From a virus, in IMG/VR virus record IMGVR_UViG_3300030102_001625, positions 1-27,524 of that record: DNA of 27,524 nt. One strand, given 5' to 3'. The notes beneath the pieces were generated by a model. That model saw nothing but the letters and a program-made list of their open reading frames with translations. It was not told where the DNA came from and did no database searches. Each line of letters begins with the position of its first letter. Position 1 is the first letter of the stretch. Made by a program: the position numbers and the translations under genes. This document shows, one piece after another, positions 1 through 5,589 of the stretch.

Positions 1-858
1 TAGTCCCAAGGTAGCACATAGAAACATAGTTCCCATCTCTGCTACTAGTTCTTCCTGAGAGTAGGTATCGCTTCCAAAAGGCGCATAGCTAACCAAGGTC
101 TTCCTGTTTAGGATTTGAGCATTCCCTGTGCTATGGATTAACTCATGGAATAAAACCTTGTAGTAGTCATCCTCTTTACCCTGACCAAACTTGTTCTTCG
201 TCTTGAAGGATGCTCTCTTTGGCATCTGAACATGATGGGTACTAGGTTGATAGTAGGCTTTGTTTCCACCATGGTCTAGGCTAGGTTTCTTCCTCATGTT
301 CTTGACCACATCCTCAGCTTTATCTAGTGGCTTGAATGTCACATCCTCAGTAGTAGTGTCCTTGATTTGGAACTTTGGTTGGATATCTCCTTCTAGCTGA
401 CCAATGTTGAACATCGGTGTAGATGTAGGGAAGAATCTCTTCTCGAATCTGTCATCTAGGTCTTCACTACTAAGCTTTAGCTTTGATGTTAGCTTCTTGA
501 ACTCTCCCATGGTTAACCACTTGTTCTCTTCTTTGTCTTTAACCTTGAGATACCATCCCACTAGATGAGTGGCTTTCTGTGATTTCTTCAGCTTGTATTC
601 TTGCTTGATAATCTGCCCCATGGTTAGCCATTCGTTGTAAGCATAGCCTTTATCTAGTGCTTCTGCTGTAGTTACCCATAGGTTAATCATGTTCTGATAA
701 GCATATCCTGTGATGTGGTTTACAGGGTAATTTGTTGACCCATCTGAATTAGTCCATGGTTTAAACCATTCTAATCCTTTTTCCTTTAGTCCATCAATGA
801 CCATGTTTGTAATCCTGTCGTAAATGTCTACTTTTTTGTATGTTTTCTTCTTTGGCAT
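1..858 (-). CDS. ardC: ArdC-like antirestriction protein, C-terminus cut by window edge
   Basis: The frame is open from the ATG at 858 down to base 1, giving 286 codons with no stop, so the C-terminus lies outside the window. The N-terminal part (about residues 10-130) has the look of the ArdC single-strand-DNA-binding domain, with VDIYDRIT, WFKPW and a YAYQNMINLW segment. A zincin-like metallopeptidase part follows, with HELIHSTG at about residues 238-245 (HExxH) and EELVAEMG about 25 residues later, which should supply the third ligand. In plasmids and phages this family protects incoming DNA from restriction. The start follows the TAG stop of the upstream gene by two bases. It is the last visible gene of a leftward string. 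Leucine is mostly CTA here, unlike the TTA-rich rightward genes. The family call is strong; the target in this host is unknown. Confidence 0.87.
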   Translation of the reverse strand, partial: MPKKKTYKKVDIYDRITNMVIDGLKEKGLEWFKPWTNSDGSTNYPVNHITGYAYQNMINLWVTTAEALDKGYAYNEWLTMGQIIKQEYKLKKSQKATHLVGWYLKVKDKEENKWLTMGEFKKLTSKLKLSSEDLDDRFEKRFFPTSTPMFNIGQLEGDIQPKFQIKDTTTEDVTFKPLDKAEDVVKNMRKKPSLDHGGNKAYYQPSTHHVQMPKRASFKTKNKFGQGKEDDYYKVLFHELIHSTGNAQILNRKTLVSYAPFGSDTYSQEELVAEMGTMFLCATLGL

Positions 859-860
859 AT

Positions 861-1034
861 CTAGTGTTTTAGGTAAACTGTTAAAAATGTAATATTGCCC
901 ATTCCAAAAATGATAAGGGCAGCTACTAAAGCCTCTCTAGTAGGAAATCCAATGTGCAAAGCACATAGTAAGCAAATGCTAGAAGTGGCATATCCTATAC
1001 CACTCACTAGCTTCATTAAGTTTTCTTTTTTCAT
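861..1034 (-). CDS. Small two-helix membrane protein, unknown function
   Basis: A 57-residue protein with two hydrophobic stretches, about residues 8-29 (KLVSGIGYATSSICLLCAL) and 36-53 (ALVAALIIFGMGNITFLTVY), separated by a short polar turn with Arg, so a small hairpin membrane protein. I chose the start at 1034 because it lies two bases after the TAG stop of the upstream gene (TAG-AT-ATG), exactly the spacing at its own junction with the ardC-like gene. An in-frame ATG at 1070 would give 69 residues but would overlap the upstream gene by 34 bases. I do not recognise the family. Its place in an early operon beside an antirestriction gene would fit a superinfection-exclusion or host-membrane role, but that is speculation. 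Confidence 0.6.
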   Translation of the reverse strand: MKKENLMKLVSGIGYATSSICLLCALHIGFPTREALVAALIIFGMGNITFLTVYLKH

Positions 1035-1036
1035 AT

Positions 1037-1411
1037 CTAGCGTTCTATCTTGATTAACATTTGTTTCCATATCTCTTGAAGATGTTCTAGCGTTCTCTCT
1101 GCTTGTCTCATGGTGGCATGATGGTGGGCAATGTACTTGGCTTTATCTTTGCTCATTTCTAGCCTGTCCTCTATGGTCTCATACTCATCTAGAGAATGGT
1201 CTACCTTGATTTTTGAAGACATGATTACACTATCTAGTTCATCCTTCAGGTTAAGGTAAAAGTTCGTTATCGCTAGGTTATGATTGCAAGTTCTATGAGT
1301 CAAATCTGTATCCCACGCTTCTAGTTCTTCATCGCTATGCATCTCTCTGCTTGATTCTAGGAGGTTTCTCTCTTGGAGTAGTTCCTCTACTAATCCTCTA
1401 TACTTTTTCAT
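1037..1411 (-). CDS. Charged helical (coiled-coil) protein, unknown function
   Basis: A 124-residue, strongly charged protein predicted by eye to be almost all helix, with repeated Leu/Glu/Lys patterns (EELLQERNLL near the start, RTLEHLQEIWKQML near the end) typical of coiled coils. A His cluster (AHHH) lies near residue 95. I do not recognise a family. Translation starts just after an AACCAAAAAG element that recurs twice further upstream on this strand. The TAG stop is two bases from the start of the next gene, suggesting coupled translation. The codon choice is odd: seven of eight leucines followed by G are CTA, but only one of eight followed by another base is, so CTAG is favoured over other synonymous choices. 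Confidence 0.7.
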   Translation of the reverse strand: MKKYRGLVEELLQERNLLESSREMHSDEELEAWDTDLTHRTCNHNLAITNFYLNLKDELDSVIMSSKIKVDHSLDEYETIEDRLEMSKDKAKYIAHHHATMRQAERTLEHLQEIWKQMLIKIER

Positions 1412-1429
1412 TTTTCTATCCTTTTTGGT

Positions 1430-1570
1430 TTAAACTAATTCGAATTTCATTCTCTCATCTAGAATCTCCTGAGCAAGTAATGAATGCTCACTTCTAGTCT
1501 GAACTATGTTCAACAGTTCTTCGTTAGTTAATTCTAAAGCTTGTACTAGGTTTCTCAATTTCTTTTCCAT
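1430..1570 (-). CDS. Small helical peptide, unknown function
   Basis: A 46-residue reading frame from the ATG at 1570 to the TAA at 1430, encoding a mostly helical charged peptide (begins MEKKLRNLVQALELTNEELL). It lies 18 bases upstream of the next leftward start and shares the strand, CTAG-rich composition and amino-acid style of its neighbours, which is the main support for calling it real. It would be the first gene of the leftward string, with a possible terminator or attenuator hairpin 30 bases before its start. No family recognised. Confidence 0.5.
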   Translation of the reverse strand: MEKKLRNLVQALELTNEELLNIVQTRSEHSLLAQEILDERMKFELV

Positions 1571-1600
1571 GATTTCTTGGTTTAAATCTTCTTGGCATAT

Positions 1601-1620
1601 CAAAAAAGGTCTCCGACCTT
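1601..1620 (-). terminator. Hairpin plus T-run, leader terminator or attenuator (leftward)
   Basis: Read leftward, the sequence is AAGGTC-GGA-GACCTT followed by TTTT: a six-base-pair stem with a three-base loop and a T-run. It stands about 30 bases before the start of the 46-residue gene, so it would stop or attenuate transcripts arriving from the CTAG-rich region. Confidence 0.55.
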
Positions 1621-2198
1621 ATCATCAGCACTAGGTTGCCAGACCTAGTGGACTAGATTAGACTTCATGATGCGTTTCGGTGTTTGTTCGATTACTTCTA
1701 GTGACTTATGGTAGGCTACTAGGGGTGTCGCTATCGTTTAATGTTTCCGCTTAACCCTTTTTGGTTTACCATCTAGTCCTTATCTACACCTACTCGGTCT
1801 GCTAATCTAGTTTCGATTTCAGAATTTTCATCCCCTCAATCCTTTTCCTAGGTTATTCTCTCTACTCTCACTAGGTTGTTCTCAGATTTAATCTAGTATC
1901 TGAACGCTTCCCATCTAGGAGATTCCAGAGGCGCACCTCCTTCGCTCTATCCTTTTTGGTTGGCTAAACCTAGTTACCATGAAAGTCCACTAGGTTAGCT
2001 ACTGCTCTTATCATGGCAGTCTTCTAATCTAGCGTGTAATCTAGTACTTCGGATTCATATCTGACCTTTGGAAATTATCTCTACCTAATCTAGCGTTCCT
2101 TGAACTCTTCAACTAGTACCCAATCTAGGAATTGGCACGTTCGCATCTAGTGTAAGGTAGGTCAGCATGTAAAAGAACGATGTCAGCGAGTGACACTC

Positions 2199-2206
2199 CA
2201 AAGATA
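2199..2206 (-). promoter_or_regulatory. Candidate leftward promoter (TATCTTTG)
   Basis: CAAAGATA on the plus strand reads TATCTTTG leftward, matching TAnnTTTG. About 19 bases upstream on that strand is a TTTG (within CAATTTGTAAATAACG), close to the expected -33 position. It falls in the longest gap between CTAG sites in the region (2147 to 2259). A transcript from here would carry a leader of about 600 bases before the first leftward gene. Confidence 0.5.
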
Positions 2207-2545
2207 CAACCATTTTCGTTATTTACAAATTGTCTACGCATTTTTTACGCTTCCACATCTAGTTACATTTTTTTTATTGTAATATGTTCGCCTCATACCT
2301 AGGATCTAATCTAGTAGGATAAAATCAGCATTTTAATAGCTTGTCTTTGTAACTGCTTGACACAGAACAGGTTAGCAGGGGTCTAAATCTAGTGGGAATA
2401 TTTGCTATAATCAAGATGCTAGATGGGGCTAGGTAAAGACTCTCTGTCTGTAACCTAGAAATACTAGATTAAGGGAAGGTATTGGACTAGGTTTACCTAT
2501 CTAGTGAGGGAAGTTTGGCACTAGATTGGACATGGTAAGAGGGAA

Positions 2546-2618
2546 TGGCATAGACTAGGTTGGCGTATCTAGTCGAAGAGGAGTATTGATGCCAATATCC
2601 CTAGATGGCATCATCTAG
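2546..2618. other. Cluster of competing inverted repeats
   Basis: Four inverted repeats overlap here: TGGCAT/ATGCCA (2546-2551 with 2589-2594), GACTAG/CTAGTC (2553-2558 with 2569-2574), TGATGCC/GGCATCA (2587-2593 with 2607-2613) and CTAGATG/CATCTAG (2601-2607 with 2612-2618). Several share bases, so they cannot all form together. A related ACTAG...CTAGT pair with the same ten-base spacer lies at 2486-2505. Confidence 0.6.
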
Positions 2619-2864
2619 TACACACGTTTTTTTTCTTTGTTAGCCCACGCATGTGCATGGGTGCTTGTCTCTAGAAATATGTGCGCTATGTGGGGACTGC
2701 GCAAACCATGGAGACTAGGGTAGGGGCAGGTCAAACGTCCAAGGATCAAACCTAGTAGCCCTAGAGAAAAACGCCAAAAAATCCCACTGCGCTAGGTTAG
2801 AAATGCATTTCCACTAGGTTGTAATCTGATTTTTTTTTTGGGGGTGTCGCTGGTATTTCGCTAT

Positions 2865-2880
2865 AGAACCCAGAGGTTCT
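2865..2880. promoter_or_regulatory. Inverted repeat upstream of promoter, possible operator
   Basis: AGAACC-CAGA-GGTTCT is a perfect six-base inverted repeat, extended by CTAT/CTATA on the outside with one bulge. It lies about 20 bases upstream of the TATCTTTG box at 2902, where a regulator could control the 2926 gene. Confidence 0.4.
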
Positions 2881-2901
2881 CTATATCTGATATAAATTTA
2901 T

Positions 2902-2909
2902 TATCTTTG
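2902..2909 (+). promoter_or_regulatory. Bacteroidetes-type promoter -7 box (TATCTTTG)
   Basis: An exact TAnnTTTG match 16 bases before the ATG at 2926, with A/T-rich sequence around it. It should drive the single 2926-3129 gene, which ends in its own terminator. Confidence 0.7.
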
Positions 2910-2925
2910 TTTCAAAAGAATCATC

Positions 2926-3129
2926 ATGTATAGAGACAACAGCAAGCCAAGTGACCAGGGGTTCATCGTAAAGGATGGTAGATTAATCAATGACTCTAAA
3001 GGCACGATGTGTGGTTTAACTAAAGCTGCCATAATGAGAAAAGATAGAAAGAGAGCTGAGAAGGTTCGTATGATTGCTGAGGGCAATGAACTATCTAGAG
3101 CTAACTTAGACTTATTCAAGAAACTATAA
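2926..3129 (+). CDS. Small basic protein, unknown function
   Basis: A 67-residue protein rich in Lys, Arg and Asp, with a helical C-terminal half (AAIMRKDRKRAEKVRMIAEG). The N-terminal half includes GFIVKDGRLINDSKGTMCGL. I do not recognise a family. A promoter box 16 bases upstream and an intrinsic terminator 28 bases after the stop make it a free-standing transcription unit, which favours a real gene over the minus-strand frame that covers the same bases. It is the first rightward gene beside the CTAG-rich control region, a place often held by small early or regulatory proteins. Confidence 0.72.
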   Translation: MYRDNSKPSDQGFIVKDGRLINDSKGTMCGLTKAAIMRKDRKRAEKVRMIAEGNELSRANLDLFKKL

Positions 3130-3156
3130 TTGTTTCCTTTTTTAGTGTGTGTGGAG

Positions 3157-3183
3157 GGGATGGCCAAGGTCATCCCTTTTTTT
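3157..3183 (+). terminator. Intrinsic terminator
   Basis: GGGATGGC/GTCATCCC forms an eight-pair stem (one G-T pair) with a four-base loop, followed by a run of seven T. It closes the 2926-3129 transcription unit. Confidence 0.8.
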
Positions 3184-3194
3184 GTTTCTATTAT

Positions 3195-3284
3195 CGTCAC
3201 ATGTGTGACGTTTTATTTTTAAGTTCGTCACTTCATAACTTACTGTAAATCAATACCTTAACTACCTACTGTGACGATGTGACG
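3195..3284. promoter_or_regulatory. Five CGTCAC/GTGACG sites upstream of groEL
   Basis: The six-base motif CGTCAC or its complement occurs at 3195-3200, 3205-3210, 3226-3231, 3271-3276 and 3279-3284. The first two form the inverted repeat CGTCACA-TG-TGTGACG; the last two are direct repeats eight bases apart. They lie 140-230 bases before the groEL promoter box, so this is a candidate operator array. Confidence 0.55.
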
Positions 3285-3425
3285 ATTTTTTTCCCAAATT
3301 TTTAGAAAGTTTTAAATATATATAGAGATAAATATATAAAGGGTATAATACTATTTTAAGTCATCACGTTTAATTCTTTTTTAGTACAAGTAGTGTTTTT
3401 TTAGTACACGCTTTATTTTTTTATC

Positions 3426-3433
3426 TATATTTG
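3426..3433 (+). promoter_or_regulatory. Bacteroidetes-type promoter -7 box (TATATTTG)
   Basis: A TAnnTTTG match 23 bases before the groEL ATG, followed by a TTAAAATTAAATTTAATCAA leader that resembles the leaders at 12690 and 19892. It probably drives the chaperonin operon. Upstream, two copies of TTTTTAGTACA (near 3382 and 3401) form a short direct repeat. Confidence 0.7.
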
Positions 3434-3456
3434 TTTAAAATTAAATTTAATCAAGT

Positions 3457-5109
3457 ATGAATCAAGGAGGCTACTCACCCAAGAATTTAGCGTTTGACAC
3501 TGACGCTAGAAGCAAATTAGTTGCAGGCATTACAAAATTATCTAAGGCAGTCAAGTCGACATTAGGGCCACAGGGCCAGACAGTATTAATAGAGTCGCAG
3601 GTACACACGCATGGAATCACAGTTACTAAGGATGGCGTAACAGTTGCGAAGTCCATAGACATGTTAGATCCTATTGAGAACTTAGCAGTTCGTGTTGTGA
3701 AGCAGGCAGCAGCCAAGACTGCTATAGACGCAGGCGATGGCACTACAACATCTATTGTATTGGCAGAGGCTATTGTCAATGAGATAATATGGGAAATGGA
3801 AAACAGCGATGTTGGATTAAACAAGACCTTATTATTAAATGAGATAACCAACTTAACAAATGAGTTTGTTTCTATATTGGACAAGAAGTCTATTAAGATT
3901 AACAAGAAGAAGTTATTAGACGTTGCTGCTATTTCCGCTAACAACGATAAGGAGTTGGGTAAGATAATTGCTGATGCCTATACTGAGGTTGGCTTAAATG
4001 GCGTAGTCACTGTAGAGAAGTCTGACAGCGAAAAGACTTATGCTGATGTCACTCAGGGGTTCAAGTTAGATCGTGGCTACAGTTCACAATTGTTTATAAA
4101 CAACCACGAGAAGGATGAATGTGTGTTTGAAGATTGCCACGTTTTAGTTTGCGACCAGCAGATAGACAACATCTTTCAAATTGAGAATGTATTGAAGCCA
4201 GTAGTTAAGAACCAACACAAGCTTGTAATCATTGCGCCTTGTTCTACAAATATGTTAAACACTTTAGCTGCCAATGTAGTAAAGAACAATGTTAGGGTAT
4301 GTGTTATCGAACCACCAAACTTTGGATGGAAGCAACACGAATTAATGGAGGACATAGCCTTGTCGTTGGGTGCAACGTATTTCTCAGAGAAGACAGGCGA
4401 TGACCTTTCACTAATTGGTTTAGAAGATTTAGGTAAAGCTAAGAAGGTTGTTATAGGCAGAGATAGTTCTGTTATAATAAAAGAAGACATAGACAACAGC
4501 GAGGAGCTTACTTCACGCATTGAGCAGTTGCACAAGCAAGAAAAGAGTGCCACTACTAAAGCAGAGAAGGAACACTTGTTAAATCGTATAGCTTCATTAG
4601 CAGGGGGCATTGGTGTTATATATGTAGGTGGCCTCACAGATACTGAGCAGAAGGAGAGGTACGATAGGATTGAGGATGCAGTGTGTGCAGTACGAGCAGC
4701 ATTAGAAGATGGCGTTCTTCCTGGAGGAGGATTGGCATTATATAATTTCGATGTATTATATAACATCACACATTGGGGTAAAACAAAACCCACCACCCAG
4801 GAGCAGTGGGCTGCAGGTAGCATATTGAGTAGGGCATTAAAGATGCCATTTGAAACTATTATGCGTAATGCAGGGTGCGATGGCGAGGAACTTGCTGAGA
4901 TGGGTTCAAACATAAACTCATCGCAGTGGACTACTATAGGTTATAACGCTAACAACAAAGCAAAGTGTGACCTAATTAAAGGAGGCATCATAGATCCAGC
5001 GAAGGTTACAAAGAGCGCATTGTTAAATGCTGTTAGTGTAGCCACTACTATTATGTCTACTAACGCTATTGTTACACTTGCTAGAAGCTACGAGGAGCAT
5101 GAAGGGTAG
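3457..5109 (+). CDS. groEL: Phage-encoded GroEL-type chaperonin
   Basis: A 550-residue group I chaperonin, close to the 548 of E. coli GroEL. Visible landmarks are TLGPQG at residues 35-40 (nucleotide loop), TKDGVTVAKS with D59 (equivalent of D52), DAGDGTTT at 91-98 with D94 (equivalent of the catalytic D87), the apical-entry RGYSSQLF near 207, GGIGVIYVGG near 387, RIEDAVCAVRAALEDG near 405 and LPGGGLA near 421. The ATPase residues are therefore intact. The C-terminus lacks the Gly-Met tail and ends SYEEHEG. Such an enzyme forms cytosolic rings that fold proteins with GroES; here the likely client is a phage protein such as the capsid protein, an inference. It is the first gene of a three-gene operon and overlaps the next gene by 11 bases. 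The protein is clearly diverged from bacterial GroEL. Confidence 0.96.
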   Translation: MNQGGYSPKNLAFDTDARSKLVAGITKLSKAVKSTLGPQGQTVLIESQVHTHGITVTKDGVTVAKSIDMLDPIENLAVRVVKQAAAKTAIDAGDGTTTSIVLAEAIVNEIIWEMENSDVGLNKTLLLNEITNLTNEFVSILDKKSIKINKKKLLDVAAISANNDKELGKIIADAYTEVGLNGVVTVEKSDSEKTYADVTQGFKLDRGYSSQLFINNHEKDECVFEDCHVLVCDQQIDNIFQIENVLKPVVKNQHKLVIIAPCSTNMLNTLAANVVKNNVRVCVIEPPNFGWKQHELMEDIALSLGATYFSEKTGDDLSLIGLEDLGKAKKVVIGRDSSVIIKEDIDNSEELTSRIEQLHKQEKSATTKAEKEHLLNRIASLAGGIGVIYVGGLTDTEQKERYDRIEDAVCAVRAALEDGVLPGGGLALYNFDVLYNITHWGKTKPTTQEQWAAGSILSRALKMPFETIMRNAGCDGEELAEMGSNINSSQWTTIGYNANNKAKCDLIKGGIIDPAKVTKSALLNAVSVATTIMSTNAIVTLARSYEEHEG

Positions 5110-5335
5110 AGTTATTGTATCAGACCCAGGCGATGAACAAGAGTTTATATACTCTAAAGTTTTTTTAAGCAGTCAAGAAATAAGTACCATTAATCATTTC
5201 TGTGACCAGAAGACTTCCTTGTATCAAGATATATTAGACAGGAATGATCTTCCCCCCCACGAAAGGAAGATATGGGAAAACAAAATCAAAGAGTTAAAAC
5301 ATTTAAAAGAGAAAATAAAATTAGGAATGTCATGA
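5099..5335 (+). CDS. Small protein inside the chaperonin operon, unknown function
   Basis: A 78-residue protein between groEL and groES, overlapping the first by 11 bases and the second by four (ATGA), so all three are probably translated in step. I chose the ATG at 5099; an in-frame ATG at 5069 would extend it further into groEL. The C-terminal half is helical and charged (RKIWENKIKELKHLKEKIKL). The N-terminal part begins MKGRVIVSDPGDEQEFIYSK. I do not recognise a family. Its position suggests a chaperonin partner or adaptor, but nothing in the sequence proves it. Confidence 0.72.
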   Translation: MKGRVIVSDPGDEQEFIYSKVFLSSQEISTINHFCDQKTSLYQDILDRNDLPPHERKIWENKIKELKHLKEKIKLGMS

Positions 5336-5589
5336 AGCCAATAAACAAATATATAATAGTAGATGACATCAAAGAAGATGTAAAGACAGACAGTGGCCTC
5401 TTATTATCTGGCGAAGACAAGGAATCTTTTAGATATTGTAAGGCTAGTGTTATAGCCCCAGGCACTGAAGTAAATTCAATCGCCAAAGGCGATGTTGTGT
5501 ATTACGACAAAGCTCGGTCTTTTACTATGATTATAAGTGGGCATCCTCGCACTATTATTCAGGAGCGAGATGTCGTTGTTGTCGAATAA
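5332..5589 (+). CDS. groES: GroES-type co-chaperonin
   Basis: An 85-residue protein with the GroES layout. An opening strand NKYIIVDDI is followed by a mobile-loop region EDVKTDSGLLLSG, where LLL stands where GroES has the GroEL-binding hydrophobic tripeptide IVL. A core ASVIAPGTEVNSIAKGDVVYYD matches the GroES 'V..VG....VKVGD.V.F' pattern, and the end is RDVVVVE. The stretch that forms the roof hairpin in GroES is very short, as in phage T4 gp31. The start at 5332 overlaps the previous stop (ATGA) and gives the normal N-terminus; an upstream ATG at 5272 would add 20 unrelated residues. Together with the neighbouring groEL it should form a complete phage chaperonin. The last 35 bases overlap a gene on the other strand. 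Confidence 0.88.
   Translation: MKPINKYIIVDDIKEDVKTDSGLLLSGEDKESFRYCKASVIAPGTEVNSIAKGDVVYYDKARSFTMIISGHPRTIIQERDVVVVE

Larger units (their letters stand above)
1421..1961 (-). repeat. Three copies of AACCAAAAAG (minus strand)
   Basis: The ten-base motif CTTTTTGGTT on the plus strand (AACCAAAAAG on the minus) occurs at 1421-1430, 1757-1766 and 1952-1961. The first copy lies just before the start codon of the 1037-1411 gene, so it may act as a leader or ribosome-access element; the other two have no start codon close by. Confidence 0.55.
1600..2830. repeat. CTAG-dense non-coding region
   Basis: About 1.2 kb without a credible reading frame on either strand. By hand count CTAG occurs about 43 times in 1430-2830, roughly one per 33 bases, where about five would be expected from base composition. 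Two extended forms dominate. ACTAGGTT or its complement AACCTAGT is at 1545, 1630, 1870, 1968, 1989, 2486, 2554, 2750 and 2813, plus one at 241. TAATCTAG or its complement is at 1653, 1803, 1889, 2025, 2037, 2086, 2307 and 2464. Many copies sit in or beside short inverted repeats, for example CACTAGGT/ACCTAGTG (1629-1636, 1643-1650). Spacings of 12 and 22-23 bases recur, but there is no strict period. The region lies between leftward and rightward genes, the usual place for an origin or control region; its function is not known. Confidence 0.85.

Noticed and set aside
1684-1697. Possible tRNA T-arm (GTTCGATTAC)
   Set aside because: Flanking bases do not pair into a five-pair T-stem, and no acceptor or anticodon arm could be found at the right distances.
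1934-1942. CACCTCCTT, identical to the end of 16S rRNA
   Set aside because: A single nine-base match with no surrounding 16S similarity; on the minus strand it gives AAGGAGGTG but no start codon at useful distance, and Bacteroidetes rarely use such sites.
2417-2820. A leftward frame open except for TAG codons
   Set aside because: One frame shows no TAA or TGA over about 135 codons, but it has at least four TAGs and no recognisable domain. With six frames to choose from this is not convincing.
1600-2830. TAG stop-codon recoding as the reason for many CTAG words
   Set aside because: In the real leftward genes CTAG sits mostly as CTA-G or NCT-AG, not as an in-frame TAG, and TAG ends many genes in the window normally (for example groEL, the 8723 fibre and the 23450 gene).
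1430-2830. CRISPR array or regular iterons
   Set aside because: The repeated words are only 8 bases long, occur in both orientations and have irregular spacing; no constant repeat-spacer unit is present.
2901-3200. 99-residue leftward frame opposite the 2926 gene
   Set aside because: It covers a rightward promoter, gene and terminator, and the terminator arms fall inside it; it looks like a shadow.
3471-4913. Long leftward frames opposite groEL (157 and 245 residues)
   Set aside because: groEL is unmistakable on the other strand, and the antisense products have no recognisable features.
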